In this document: positions 40,723 through 51,158 of the stretch, one piece after another
Layout of the letters: every line of letters starts with the position of its first letter
Numbering within the stretch: position 1 is the first letter of the stretch
Source of the DNA: Aureimonas altamirensis
GTDB lineage: Bacteria; Pseudomonadota; Alphaproteobacteria; Rhizobiales; Rhizobiaceae
Reading direction: 5' to 3'
Assembly (NCBI RefSeq): GCF_023702225.1
Contig: NZ_JAMQCO010000007.1
Location: 1 to 64,000 of the forward strand
DNA: 64,000 nt
The notes under the pieces: generated by a model
Databases searched by the model: none
What the model was told of the DNA's origin: nothing
Seen by the model: the letters and a program-made list of their open reading frames with translations, nothing else
Position numbers and translations under genes: made by a program

Positions 40723-41001
40723 TCAGCCGCGCCTCTGTTCCATTACCTGGCGGATCGCCTCCATCGCGGCGACGAGCCGCCGCGAGACCTCGCGGTTCGC
40801 CTCTTCCAGCCGTCCGGCCTTGAGCATGCAGGCATCCAGTTCCCCCGCAAGGCGGCCGCGATCGGCGGTCATGCGCTGGATTTCCTCGTCGACCGTCATG
40901 GAAGCGCCGTTTTCGATGACCGTGTCGCTGGCCTGCTCGAGGCGCTCCAACGCTCTCTGCAATCGTGCCGAGGCGCCCGCCAGCGTCGTCTGGTCCTCCA
41001 T
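40723..41001 (-). CDS. Small coiled-coil protein (DUF4164-like)
   Basis: The product has 92 residues from ATG 41001; an in-frame ATG 17 codons upstream is possible. Almost the entire protein is predicted coiled coil (L-Q-R-A-L-E-R-L-E-Q-A, D-E-E-I-Q-R-M-T-A-D-R-G-R-L-A). Proteins of this kind next to zapA in Rhizobiales are annotated DUF4164. A cell-division role with ZapA is suggested only by position. Confidence 0.8.
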   Translation of the reverse strand: MEDQTTLAGASARLQRALERLEQASDTVIENGASMTVDEEIQRMTADRGRLAGELDACMLKAGRLEEANREVSRRLVAAMEAIRQVMEQRRG

Positions 41002-41379
41002 GTGCGTCAAATACCCCCTCATGCCCGCGGCGTCGTGGCCGAAGGCCTTCATGAATGCCGGGCAGCAAGCCGATGGCAGTTTTGTAGATCACCTGAGGCG
41101 CGTTGAGAAGCACGGCCTTGCGACAAGCGATTCTTTCGGACCGCCTTGGATGCGGTAAATGCGGCAAAAGGCCGGAATAAGTCAGGCTTTCCGAACGACG
41201 CTCCCTAATCGGTTGAATGAAAGGCGGGGCACTTTTTTGCGCGCAAGGCCCAGAAAAACCCGCAATTTCGGTTCCCACCCGGCGCTCGAATGCTCTAAGA
41301 AGCTTGGCGCTACGGGCCGGCCATCCCCTGCGCCGGCAGGTTCCAGTTTCTGGGGCGAATGGTTCCAAGGAGGACAGCA
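41002..41379 (+). other. 378-bp noncoding stretch upstream of gap
   Basis: No frame here has convincing codon structure or a ribosome site. The region must contain the promoter of gap and that of the divergent coiled-coil/zapA pair. It includes a CACTTTTTTGCGCGCAAG stretch near 41230. I see no certain promoter, riboswitch or RNA gene. Confidence 0.5.
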
Positions 41380-42393
<1,014 letters not shown>

Positions 42394-42395
42394 GC

Positions 42396-42965
42396 ATGTT
42401 CGCACCGCCGCGCGCATGTGACGTTCGCTGGCGCCCGCTGGACGGAGACGGGCTGGAGCAGCTCAGCCTCCGGCCCGCTGCCGGCGGCGTCACGGCGCGT
42501 GGCGTCGTCATCGGCGCGCGCGGCGGCAAGACCTATGGCGTTTCCTACCGGATCGATTGCGATGCCGGCTGGACGATACGCCGCCTCGGGTTGGCGGTCA
42601 CCGACGGCCGCCGGCTTGCGCTCGAGTCCGACGGGAAAGGCAACTGGTGCACGGCGGAAGGCGAACCGCTGCCCGACCTTGCCGGCTGCATCGACGTCGA
42701 TCTGGCCGGAACGCCCTTCACCAACACGCTGCCCATCCGAAGGCTCGGGCTGACCCCCGACCATGGCACGGCCGAGTTGACCATGGTCTATGTGCCGTTC
42801 GACAGCTTCGCGCCGGTCGTGGACCGCCAGCGCTATACCTGCCTGACGCCGGCCCGCCTGTATCGCTACCAGGCGGCGGACCGCACCTTCACCGCGGACC
42901 TGCCCGTCGACGAAGACGGGCTGGTGCTCGACTATCCCACCTTGTTCAAGCGGCTCGGCGGCTGA
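42396..42965 (+). CDS. Putative glycolipid-binding domain protein (PF06475 family)
   Basis: The product has 189 residues and starts 2 bp after the gap stop. The sequence follows the 'putative glycolipid-binding' family closely: [11 protein letters not shown] near the start, [29 protein letters not shown], and a final [15 protein letters not shown]. There is no signal peptide, so it is cytoplasmic. The biochemical role of the family is poorly defined. It lies between gap and pgk (23 bp to pgk), so it is expected to be expressed with central glycolysis. Confidence 0.88.
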   Translation: MFAPPRACDVRWRPLDGDGLEQLSLRPAAGGVTARGVVIGARGGKTYGVSYRIDCDAGWTIRRLGLAVTDGRRLALESDGKGNWCTAEGEPLPDLAGCIDVDLAGTPFTNTLPIRRLGLTPDHGTAELTMVYVPFDSFAPVVDRQRYTCLTPARLYRYQAADRTFTADLPVDEDGLVLDYPTLFKRLGG

Positions 42966-42988
42966 GGCCGAGCCTGACGGAGGACCGC

Positions 42989-44182
42989 ATGACCCTTTTC
43001 AAGACGCTGGACGACGTCGACCTGGCGGGCAAGCGCGTTCTTGTCCGCGTGGACCTGAACGTGCCCATGCAGGACGGCCGGATCAGCGATACGACGCGCA
43101 TCGACCGGGTGCTGCCGACCATCCGCGAGATCGTCGGCCAGGGCGGCAAGGTCATCCTGCTGGCGCATTTCGGCCGCCCCAAGGGCAAGGTGGACAAGGC
43201 CCAGTCGCTTGAGCCGGTGGCCGAGGCGCTGTCCGACAAGCTGGGCAAGCCCGTCGGCTTCGCCGAAGACTGCGTCGGCCCGATCCCCGAAGGCATAGTC
43301 GCCAATATGGCCGATGGCGACGTTCTGCTGCTGGAGAACACGCGCTTCCACCCCGAAGAGGAAAAAAACGACGACGCCTTCGCGGCCAGGCTTGCCAGCC
43401 TCGGCGATCTTTACGTCGACGATGCCTTCTCGGCGGCGCATCGCGCCCATGCTTCGACGGAAGGCATCACCCATCACCTCCCCTCCTATGCGGGCCGCGC
43501 CATGCAGGCAGAGCTGGACGCGCTCGAAAAGGGCCTTGGCGATCCGGCGCGCCCGGTCGTCGCCATCGTCGGGGGCGCGAAGGTTTCCACCAAGATCGAT
43601 CTTCTCTCCAACCTCGTGACCAAGGTGAACTGCCTCGTCATCGGCGGCGGCATGGCCAACACCTTCCTGGCCGCACTCGGCAAGGATGTCGGCAAATCTC
43701 TGTGCGAGCACGATCTGACCGACACCGCCCGCGCCATCCTGAAATCGGCCGAAGGGTCGGGATGCGTCGTGCTGTTGCCCGTGGATGCGGTCGTCGCGCG
43801 TGAGTTCAAGGCCAACGCGCCGAGCCAGACGGTGTCGGTCGACAGGGTACCGTGCGACGCCATGATCCTCGATCTCGGGCCGGCCAGCACGGGCCAGATC
43901 AAGGAGTGGATATCCAAGGCCCGCACCTTGGTCTGGAACGGGCCTCTCGGCGCCTTCGAGATCGCACCGTTCGACGCGGCCACCGTCGTGGCGGCCAGGC
44001 ATGCGGCAGAGCGGACGCGCAACGCCCATCTCGTATCGGTCGCGGGCGGCGGCGATACGGTTTCGGCGCTCAACCATGCCGGCGTGGTGGACGAATTCAC
44101 CTATGTGTCCACGGCGGGCGGCGCCTTCCTCGAATGGATGGAAGGCAAGCCCCTGCCCGGTGTCGACGCGCTGAAGGCCTGA
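42989..44182 (+). CDS. pgk: Phosphoglycerate kinase
   Basis: The enzyme transfers phosphate from 1,3-bisphosphoglycerate to ADP. It has 397 residues from ATG 42989 (GGAGG site). The substrate loop R-V-D-L-N-V-P is at 20-26, and [34 protein letters not shown] and the nucleotide loop G-G-G-D-T are present. It ends the gap operon; a good terminator follows at 44231. Confidence 0.98.
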   Translation: MTLFKTLDDVDLAGKRVLVRVDLNVPMQDGRISDTTRIDRVLPTIREIVGQGGKVILLAHFGRPKGKVDKAQSLEPVAEALSDKLGKPVGFAEDCVGPIPEGIVANMADGDVLLLENTRFHPEEEKNDDAFAARLASLGDLYVDDAFSAAHRAHASTEGITHHLPSYAGRAMQAELDALEKGLGDPARPVVAIVGGAKVSTKIDLLSNLVTKVNCLVIGGGMANTFLAALGKDVGKSLCEHDLTDTARAILKSAEGSGCVVLLPVDAVVAREFKANAPSQTVSVDRVPCDAMILDLGPASTGQIKEWISKARTLVWNGPLGAFEIAPFDAATVVAARHAAERTRNAHLVSVAGGGDTVSALNHAGVVDEFTYVSTAGGAFLEWMEGKPLPGVDALKA

Positions 44183-44230
44183 CCTGACAGAAGTTTCATG
44201 CGCCCGTCACGTAATTGAAGCCTATAGTGT

Positions 44231-44257
44231 CGGGGTCGGCCTTGCCGGCCCCGTTTT
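44231..44257 (+). terminator. pgk operon terminator
   Basis: A 9-bp stem (44231-44239 and 44245-44253, one G-U pair) with a 5-nt loop is followed directly by TTTT. Confidence 0.8.
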
Positions 44258-44288
44258 CATGCCGATCGATACGAGAAGGAGGTCACCG

Positions 44289-45062
44289 ATGTGGAAGGCC
44301 TTTCTGACATGGCTGATGTTTCCGGTATACGTCTGGCAGGGCACCCGGATCCGCAGGCGGATCGAAAGGCTGCGTCCGCCGGAGGGCCCGTTGGCGGGCT
44401 ATTTCGGCCCACAGGCCGAAAGCCCGCATATCCGGCTGCTGGTTCTCGGAGACTCGTCTGCCGCGGGTGTCGGCGTCGACCGCATGGAAGACAGCCTGGC
44501 CGTGCGGCTGGCCGAACGCCTCCATGCCGTCTCGGGCCTGACCGTCGCATGGCGCGCGATCGGCTCCAACGGCGCGGTGTCGGCGGAGCTGCGCGACTAC
44601 GTCGTGCCCAATATCGCCCGCGAGGCGTTCACCCACATCGTGCTGATGGTCGGCACCAACGACGTCAAGAACTTCCACGGCCTGCGCCGCTTCAAGAAGG
44701 GCTTCGGCGGCCTGCTCTACGCCTTGCGGGCCCGCTGGCCGCAAGCCCGGATCGTCTGGTCCCCGCCGGTGGACATGCGCCGCGTGCCCGCGCTTCCGCG
44801 CGGCATCGGCGCCGTTCTCGAGATGCGGGCGGACCTGTTCCGCCGGCTCGGGACGCGCCTCTGCCACGAGCGCGGCGCAATCCCGTCCATCAGCCTGCCG
44901 CGCGTCGAGCCGGCGGGGTTCTCGCGCGACGGGTTCCATGCCTCCGCGGAGGGGTCGGCCTACTATGCCGGTCACCTCGTCTCCTATGTGATCGGGGATC
45001 ACGCGACCATCAATCTTCCCGCCACCGGGCCGGCCGGCACTCAGTCGCCTTCGTCCTCGTAG
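44289..45062 (+). CDS. SGNH/GDSL hydrolase
   Basis: The product has 257 residues from ATG 44289, with AAGGAGG 6 nt upstream. An N-terminal hydrophobic helix (3-17) could be an uncleaved anchor. SGNH blocks are block I V-L-G-D-S-S (52-57, nucleophile Ser56), block III G-T-N-D (122-125) and block V D-G-F-H (214-217). Such enzymes are esterases or acyl-hydrolases; no substrate can be assigned. It comes after the pgk terminator and its 3' end overlaps the convergent exonuclease gene by 22 bp. Confidence 0.88.
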   Translation: MWKAFLTWLMFPVYVWQGTRIRRRIERLRPPEGPLAGYFGPQAESPHIRLLVLGDSSAAGVGVDRMEDSLAVRLAERLHAVSGLTVAWRAIGSNGAVSAELRDYVVPNIAREAFTHIVLMVGTNDVKNFHGLRRFKKGFGGLLYALRARWPQARIVWSPPVDMRRVPALPRGIGAVLEMRADLFRRLGTRLCHERGAIPSISLPRVEPAGFSRDGFHASAEGSAYYAGHLVSYVIGDHATINLPATGPAGTQSPSSS

Positions 45063-46054
45063 CCGACGAGGTGAAGCGGGCGTGCCCGCATACCCTGCAG
45101 CTCGCACCAGCGCACCAGCGCTTCCTCCCGGCCGTGGGTGACCCAGGTCTCGTCCGGCTTCAATTCCGACAAGGTGTCGGTCAGCTCATCCCAGTCGCAA
45201 TGGTCGGAGATGACCAGCGGCAGCTCCACCCCGCGCTGGCGGGCCCTCTGGCGCACCTGCATCCAGCCGCTGGCGAAGCAGGCGACCGGATCGGGAAAGC
45301 GCCGCGCCCATCGGTCGGCGAAAGCCGAGGGCGGGCCGACCACGATGGCTCCCGAGAACTCGGCCTTCTGGCCCTTGCCGAGTGTGGCCGGCAACAGCGG
45401 CCCGAGGCTTATGCCCTCCTGCGCATAGTAGTCGCACAACCGCACCAGCGCGCCATGGATATAGATGGGGGCGTCGTACCCTTCGTCGCGGATCATGCGG
45501 ATCACGCGCTGGGCCTTGCCGAGGGCATACGCACCCACGACATGCGCCCGTTCCGGAAACTGGCGCAGCGACTCCAGTAGCCGGCCGATCTCGTGCCGGC
45601 CGGACGGGTGGCGGAAAACCGGCAGGCCGAAGGTCGCTTCGGTTATGAACACGTCGCATGGCACCGGCTCGAACGGTTCGGACGTCGCGTCCGCCGTTCG
45701 CTTGTAATCGCCCGAGGCCACGATACGCATGCCCTTGTGCTCCACTGCGATCTGCGCGGAGCCGAGGACATGTCCGGCCGGATGGAAGGTCACCGTAGCG
45801 TCGCCGATGGCGATCGGCTTTCCCCACTCGGCCTCCTGGCGCGCCCCGGCGAAATCCGCGCCGTAGCGCAGCGCCATGATGTCGAGCGTGCGCCGCGTGG
45901 CAAGCACGGCTCCGTTGCCGGGCCGCGCATGATCGGCATGCCCATGGGTGACGAGGGCTCGTGCCACGGGCCGCACCGGATCGATGAAGAAGTCCCCGGG
46001 CGGGCAGTAGAGCCCTTCCTCGGTTGGCCGCAACAGGGTCTCATAGGCTGCCAC
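45041..46054 (-). CDS. Ligase-associated DNA exonuclease (metallo-beta-lactamase fold)
   Basis: The product has 337 residues from GTG 46054, chosen for the GGGAG 6 nt upstream and because it gives the family's usual N-terminus just before E-E-G-L-Y-C-P-P-G-D-F-F-I-D-P. The zinc motif T-H-G-H-A-D-H (36-42) and F-H-P-A-G-H-V-L-G-S-A-Q, with a beta-CASP region (I-Y-I-H-G-A, S-D-H-C-D-W), match the exonucleases found with ATP-dependent DNA ligase (TIGR04122 type). It is divergent from the methyltransferase gene. The partner helicase and PdeM lie at 47.8-51.2 kb. Confidence 0.9.
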   Translation of the reverse strand: MAAYETLLRPTEEGLYCPPGDFFIDPVRPVARALVTHGHADHARPGNGAVLATRRTLDIMALRYGADFAGARQEAEWGKPIAIGDATVTFHPAGHVLGSAQIAVEHKGMRIVASGDYKRTADATSEPFEPVPCDVFITEATFGLPVFRHPSGRHEIGRLLESLRQFPERAHVVGAYALGKAQRVIRMIRDEGYDAPIYIHGALVRLCDYYAQEGISLGPLLPATLGKGQKAEFSGAIVVGPPSAFADRWARRFPDPVACFASGWMQVRQRARQRGVELPLVISDHCDWDELTDTLSELKPDETWVTHGREEALVRWCELQGMRARPLHLVGYEDEGD

Positions 46055-46149
46055 TGCATACTCCCGGTTATGTTCGACTATCTGAAAGTGCTTGCGCACC
46101 TCGGTGCCGCCACGCCATATGCAGCAGGACAACTCTATCGACAGATCCC

Positions 46150-47073
46150 GTGTTCAGACAACGTCATCGCTCCGGCGACGCACGTGCCGACCGCCGTGCC
46201 GAATATGCAGAAGATTACGCGCAGGCCGGCGATGTCCAGGCAGCGATAGAGCTGATGCGCCAGGCGCTCGAACTGACGCCCGGCTGGCCGCTGGGCCGCC
46301 TCCGGCTTGGCGAGTACCTGGAAAGGGCGGGGCAACCCGACGCGGCGGCGACCCTATACCGCGACCTTTCCGCCGAGGGCGACGACGATGTCTACGGCGC
46401 CGGCCTCAAGCTGGCGGCATTGGGCCGTGCGCCCGTTCCGGACAGTCCCCCGCCGGCTTTCGTCGCCAACCTCTTCGACCAGTATGCCGACCGGTTCGAA
46501 ACGGCGCTCGTCCAGCGCCTTTCCTACGGCGTTCCCGGCTTGATCGCGCAACTGCTCGAAGGCCCCGGCGATCTCGGCGCCGTCCTCGACCTCGGCTGCG
46601 GGACCGGCCTGATGGGAGAGCAGGTCCGCGCCCGCGCAAGCCGGCTCGACGGGTTGGACCTGTCGGACAGGATGTTGTCGCATGCACGGCAGAAGCGGAT
46701 CTACGATACGCTCTACCACGCCGATCTGTGCGCGCCGCCGGCAGAGGTTCTTGCCCGGCGCTACGACCTCGTCACCGCGGCCGACGTCCTCATTTATATC
46801 GGCGACCTGGCCCCGGTTCTCCGGACTGTCGCGTCGGTGATGGCGCCGGCGGGCAGGTTCGCCTTCTCGGTGGAAGCGGGACAACCGGGCACCGGCTACA
46901 GCCTCGATCAGACGCTGCGGTATGCCCACGCGCCGGATTACGTCGAGGCCGCATTGTCGCAGGCGGGCTTCGACCTTATCGAGGCGAAGGAGGCCGTCCT
47001 CCGCCGGGACCGGGGAGAGGATGTCGCGGGCGTCCTGCATCTCTGCGCATCCCGCGCAAAGCCGCAGCATTGA
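46150..47073 (+). CDS. SAM-dependent methyltransferase with N-terminal TPR-like region
   Basis: The product has about 307 residues. Start GTG 46150 is the most plausible, but its ribosome site is weak. Residues 20-85 resemble TPR helices (A-G-D-V-Q-A-A-I-E-L-M-R-Q-A-L-E-L). Residues 140-300 form a class I methyltransferase with V-L-D-L-G-C-G-T-G-L-M-G (145-156) and A-A-D-V-L-I-Y-I-G-D. The layout is that of the TPR-containing methyltransferases common in Rhizobiales; the substrate is unknown. It starts a plus-strand run with the YitT protein and the helicase. Confidence 0.85.
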   Translation: MFRQRHRSGDARADRRAEYAEDYAQAGDVQAAIELMRQALELTPGWPLGRLRLGEYLERAGQPDAAATLYRDLSAEGDDDVYGAGLKLAALGRAPVPDSPPPAFVANLFDQYADRFETALVQRLSYGVPGLIAQLLEGPGDLGAVLDLGCGTGLMGEQVRARASRLDGLDLSDRMLSHARQKRIYDTLYHADLCAPPAEVLARRYDLVTAADVLIYIGDLAPVLRTVASVMAPAGRFAFSVEAGQPGTGYSLDQTLRYAHAPDYVEAALSQAGFDLIEAKEAVLRRDRGEDVAGVLHLCASRAKPQH

Positions 47074-47123
47074 AATTGGGTGCAACGCGTTATAACCTCT
47101 TCGCAGTTGCGAAAAGGTGGCGC

Positions 47124-47798
47124 ATGGCAACGCTCGATACCGACAGTCCGCCCGAGGTTCAGGACGCGCAGCGGGCCCACCGCTTCGGCAACTGGAGCGC
47201 GACGCCCACGCGCCACACCATATGGGAAGACGCATTCGGCATTCTGGCGGGCACCGTGCTTACCGCGCTCGGCCTGTCGATGCTGGGCGCACTCGGCTTC
47301 CTGACGGGCGGCACGGCGGGGCTTGCCTTCGTCATCCATTATGCCGGCGGCTGGAACTACGGCCTCGTCTTCTTTCTCGTCAATCTTCCCTTTTACGCAC
47401 TCGCCGTCGGGCGCATGGGACGTGCCTTCACCATCAAGACGGCCTTCGGCGTTGCGCTCCTGTCGCTCATGACGGCCGTGGCGCCATCCTATCTGCGCTT
47501 CGACCATATCCAGCCGCTGCTGGGCGCCTGCCTCGGCGGACTGCTCGTCGGTTTCGGGCTTCTGGCCCTCTTTCGTCACCGCGCCAGCGCCGGCGGCGTC
47601 GGTATCCTTGCGGTCTATCTGCAGGACAGGTTCGGCTGGCGCGCCGGCATCACGCAGATGGCCACCGACCTTCTGGTTCTGGCTACCTCTTTCGCCGTCA
47701 TATCGCCGCGGGCCATCGCCTATTCCGTCATCGGCGCCATCGTGCTGAACGCCTTCCTGGCGATCAATCACCGGACCGACCGATACGTCGCCACCTGA
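47124..47798 (+). CDS. YitT family integral membrane protein
   Basis: The product has 224 residues from ATG 47124 (AAGGTGG site). At least five hydrophobic helices are visible. G-G-T-A-G-L-A-F-V-I-H-Y and F-L-V-N-L-P-F-Y-A-L-A match the YitT membrane domain, without the C-terminal DUF2179 domain that many members carry. Transport function is not established for the family. It lies 51 bp after the methyltransferase and 36 bp before the helicase. Confidence 0.88.
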   Translation: MATLDTDSPPEVQDAQRAHRFGNWSATPTRHTIWEDAFGILAGTVLTALGLSMLGALGFLTGGTAGLAFVIHYAGGWNYGLVFFLVNLPFYALAVGRMGRAFTIKTAFGVALLSLMTAVAPSYLRFDHIQPLLGACLGGLLVGFGLLALFRHRASAGGVGILAVYLQDRFGWRAGITQMATDLLVLATSFAVISPRAIAYSVIGAIVLNAFLAINHRTDRYVAT

Positions 47799-47834
47799 CT
47801 TGGCGGCGTCCGTGCCCGATCCTATCTTGAGGCG

Positions 47835-50357
47835 GTGACGATACACCCCACCCACGACGCCGGCATGCGCCTGCCCGAAACATTCCGCGCGTGGTTCGCC
47901 GGCAAGGGCTGGAGCCCGCGTCCCCATCAGCTTGATCTTCTCGACCGTGCCGAGAACGGGCGCTCGGTGCTGCTGATCGCGCCCACCGGAGCCGGCAAGA
48001 CTTTGGCCGGCTTTCTGCCGTCGCTTGTGGACCTGTCCCGCCGCATACGGCGCAGGCCCGGCACACGTGCGCCCGGCGTCCACACGCTCTACATATCGCC
48101 GCTCAAGGCGCTCGCCACCGACATCCACCGCAACCTCACCGCACCGGTGGAGGAAATGGGGCTCAGGATCGAGATGGAGACGCGGACCGGCGACACCAGC
48201 CAGCACCGTCGCCAACGCCAGAAGTTGCGCCCACCGGACATCCTCCTGACGACGCCCGAGCAACTGGCGCTGCTCATCGCTTCAAAGGATGCGGAAGCCT
48301 TCTTTTCCGATCTGAGGGTCGTGATCTTCGACGAATTGCACTCGCTGGTCACATCCAAGCGCGGCCATCTCCTGTCGCTCGGCCTTGCGCGACTGCGCAA
48401 GCTACGTCCCGACCTGCAGACGATCGGCCTATCGGCCACCGTCTCGGAGCCTGCGGAACTGCAACGCTGGCTTGTCGGCCAGCGTCCCGGCAGCGAAGCG
48501 CCGATGGCCGACCTCATTACCATCGCAGGCGGCGCACGGCCGCACATCACCATCCTGGAATCCGAAACGCGCATTCCTTGGCAGGGCCACCGCGCACGTT
48601 ACGCCATTCCCGAAATCTACGATGCCGTCCGGCGGCACAAGACGACGCTGCTCTTCGTCAATACGCGCAGCCAGGCCGAGCTGCTGTTCCAGGATCTGTG
48701 GCGCATCAACGACGAGACGCTGCCGATCGCGCTGCATCACGGCTCGCTGGACGTGCAGCAGCGCCGCAAGGTGGAAAGCGCCATGGCGGCCAACCAGTTG
48801 CGCGCCGTGGTGGCCACATCGACGCTCGATCTCGGCATCGACTGGGGCGACGTCGACCTCGTCATCCATGTCGGGGCGCCGAAGGGCGCCAGCCGCCTTG
48901 CCCAGCGCATCGGCCGCGCCAACCACCGCATGGACGAACCGTCGCGCGCCATCCTGGTGCCGGCCAACCGGTTCGAGGTGATGGAGTGCCAGGCGGCGCT
49001 GGATGCCAACTATCTGGGAGATCAGGACACGCCGCCCTTGCGAAGCGGCGCGCTGGACGTACTTGCGCAGCACGTACTGGGCATGGCCGTTGCCGCCCCT
49101 TTCCGGGCGGACGATCTGTTCGAGGAGATACGAAGTGCCGCGCCCTATGCGGCCCTCGACCGGGAGACGTTCGACCGGGTCGTGGATTTCGTGGCAACCG
49201 GCGGCTATGCGCTGAAGGTCTACGACCGCTATGCGCGCATTCGCCAGACGGAAGACGGCACCTGGCGCATCACGCATCCGCGCGTCGCACAGGATTACCG
49301 CCTGAACGCCGGCACGATCATCGAGGCCAACAACCTGAAGGTGCGCGTCATCAAGCGCCGCACACGCGCCGCCATCGCGCGCGGCGGGCCGGTGCTGGGC
49401 CAGATCGAGGAAAACTTCCTCGAGACGCTGTCGCCGGGCGATACGTTCCTGTTCGCCGGCACAGTGCTTCGCTTCGAGGGCATCCACGAGATGGAATGCC
49501 TCGTCACGCGGGCACCCGACGGCGAGGAAGCCAAGATCCCCTATTACGGGGGCTCGAAGTTTCCGCTCACCACGTTTCTCGCCGCCCGCGTGCGCGAGAT
49601 GCTGGCCGACCCGGCCCGCTGGCGCGCCTTGCCGGAGCAGGTCTCCTTCTGGCTTGAAATCCAGAAGGCCAAATCGCTCATCCCCGGCCCCGACGACCTC
49701 CTTATCGAGACGTTTCCCAACGGCAACCGTTTCTATCTCGTGGCATACCCCTTCGAGGGGCGGCTGGCGCACCAGACGCTCGGCATGCTGCTGACCCGGA
49801 GGCTGGAGCGGGCGCGCGCCAGGCCGCTGGGCTTCGTCGCGACCGACTATGCGCTGTCCATCTGGGGCGCCGCCGACATGGGCCATATGATCGACAGCGG
49901 CCGGCTGGATCTGTCCGACCTTTTCGACGAGGACATGCTGGGCGACGACCTGGAAGACTGGATGGCCGATTCCTGGCTTCTCAAGCGGACTTTCCGCCAA
50001 TGCGCCGAAATCTCGGGGCTCATCCATCGCCGGCAAACCGGCGCCGAGAAAACGGGGCGGCAGGTTACCGTTTCGGCCGACCTGATCTACGACGTGCTGC
50101 GCGGCCACGAGCCGGACCATATCCTTCTGCGCGCCACCTGGGAGGATGCGGCCACCGGCCTTCTCGACGTGCGCCGCGTGTCGGACCTCCTCGCCCGCAT
50201 CCGCCACCATATCGTGCATCGCGACCTGGACCAGATATCGCCTCTGGCCGTCCCGATCATGCTGGAGATCGGCCGCGAACGTGTCGAGGGCGAGGCACGG
50301 GACGAGGTTCTCCGCGAGGCCATGGAGGCCGAACTGGTGGCGCAGGCGCTGGGATGA
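47835..50357 (+). CDS. Ligase-associated DEXH-box DNA helicase (Lhr family)
   Basis: The product has 840 residues from GTG 47835 (an ATG 10 codons on is an alternative). The superfamily 2 motifs are in order: Walker A A-P-T-G-A-G-K-T (49-56), D-E-L-H near 168, S-A-T-V-S, L-F-V-N-T-R, A-T-S-T-L-D-L-G-I-D-W-G-D and Q-R-I-G-R-A-N-H-R. The winged-helix and Lhr-core C-terminus follow. The size fits the shorter 'ligase-associated' Lhr branch (TIGR04121 type) acting in DNA damage response. Its stop overlaps or abuts the PdeM frame (ATGA at 50354). Confidence 0.94.
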   Translation: MTIHPTHDAGMRLPETFRAWFAGKGWSPRPHQLDLLDRAENGRSVLLIAPTGAGKTLAGFLPSLVDLSRRIRRRPGTRAPGVHTLYISPLKALATDIHRNLTAPVEEMGLRIEMETRTGDTSQHRRQRQKLRPPDILLTTPEQLALLIASKDAEAFFSDLRVVIFDELHSLVTSKRGHLLSLGLARLRKLRPDLQTIGLSATVSEPAELQRWLVGQRPGSEAPMADLITIAGGARPHITILESETRIPWQGHRARYAIPEIYDAVRRHKTTLLFVNTRSQAELLFQDLWRINDETLPIALHHGSLDVQQRRKVESAMAANQLRAVVATSTLDLGIDWGDVDLVIHVGAPKGASRLAQRIGRANHRMDEPSRAILVPANRFEVMECQAALDANYLGDQDTPPLRSGALDVLAQHVLGMAVAAPFRADDLFEEIRSAAPYAALDRETFDRVVDFVATGGYALKVYDRYARIRQTEDGTWRITHPRVAQDYRLNAGTIIEANNLKVRVIKRRTRAAIARGGPVLGQIEENFLETLSPGDTFLFAGTVLRFEGIHEMECLVTRAPDGEEAKIPYYGGSKFPLTTFLAARVREMLADPARWRALPEQVSFWLEIQKAKSLIPGPDDLLIETFPNGNRFYLVAYPFEGRLAHQTLGMLLTRRLERARARPLGFVATDYALSIWGAADMGHMIDSGRLDLSDLFDEDMLGDDLEDWMADSWLLKRTFRQCAEISGLIHRRQTGAEKTGRQVTVSADLIYDVLRGHEPDHILLRATWEDAATGLLDVRRVSDLLARIRHHIVHRDLDQISPLAVPIMLEIGRERVEGEARDEVLREAMEAELVAQALG

Positions 50358-50437
50358 TGCGTGGCCACCCTCACTTGGGCCGCAAATCCGGTATGGTTAA
50401 CGCATCGAATGCGAATCACCATGCACGGGCCTCGTCG

Positions 50438-51154
50438 ATGAACATGATCCAGCGCCGCTTCAGGCTGGCAGAGCAGCCGGGCACGGAGGCAGAGGTGAAC
50501 GGCGAGCGCCTCGTCTGCGACCCGACGGGCGCGCTCTACGTGCCGGCGCATCGCCTGCTGGTGGTGTCCGACCTGCATCTCGAAAAGGGCGCGGCCTTCG
50601 CGCGGCGCGGCATGATGCTGCCGCCCTACGATACGGCGGCGACGCTTGCCCTGCTGGCCGGCGTGATCGCCCGATACGAGCCGTCGCATGTCGTTTCGCT
50701 GGGCGACAGTTTCCACGATACGCACGGCGCGGCGTACATGCCCGCGCCTTACAGGCAGCAACTGCTGGCCTTGATGGCCGGGCGCGACTGGACGTGGATC
50801 ACCGGCAATCACGACCCGGAGCCACCGGCATCGGTGGGGGGACGGACGCTCGGCGTTGCCCATGTGGCGGGGCTGCATTTTCGTCACGAGCCCGGCATCG
50901 CGGCCGGTGCGGGCGAGATCGCGGGGCACCTGCACCCGGTGGCCAAGGTGGCGGGGCGCGGGCGCACGGTGCGGTCGGCCTGCTTCGCCACCGACGGCCG
51001 GCGCATGATCATGCCGTCCTTCGGTGTGACGACGGGTGGACTGAACGTGCTTGGCCAGGCCTTTGCCGGCATGTTCGCCGCAGAGCGCGGCAAGGCCTAT
51101 GTGGTCGGCCTATCCGGCATCTTTCCGCTGTCCTTCGCCGCTCTCTGCCGCTAG
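50438..51154 (+). CDS. pdeM: Ligase-associated endonuclease/phosphoesterase PdeM
   Basis: The product has 238 residues from ATG 50438, which fits the family length. An in-frame ATG at 50354 overlapping the helicase stop would add 28 residues that look noncoding. Calcineurin-like motifs are V-S-D-L-H-L-E-K-G-A-A-F-A-R-R-G, G-D-S-F-H-D, G-N-H-D-P-E-P and G-H-L-H-P-V. The family acts with the Lhr-type helicase, exonuclease and ATP-dependent ligase in repair. It is convergent with the TIGR02186 gene, 4 bp apart. Confidence 0.92.
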   Translation: MNMIQRRFRLAEQPGTEAEVNGERLVCDPTGALYVPAHRLLVVSDLHLEKGAAFARRGMMLPPYDTAATLALLAGVIARYEPSHVVSLGDSFHDTHGAAYMPAPYRQQLLALMAGRDWTWITGNHDPEPPASVGGRTLGVAHVAGLHFRHEPGIAAGAGEIAGHLHPVAKVAGRGRTVRSACFATDGRRMIMPSFGVTTGGLNVLGQAFAGMFAAERGKAYVVGLSGIFPLSFAALCR

Positions 51155-51158
51155 CGAC

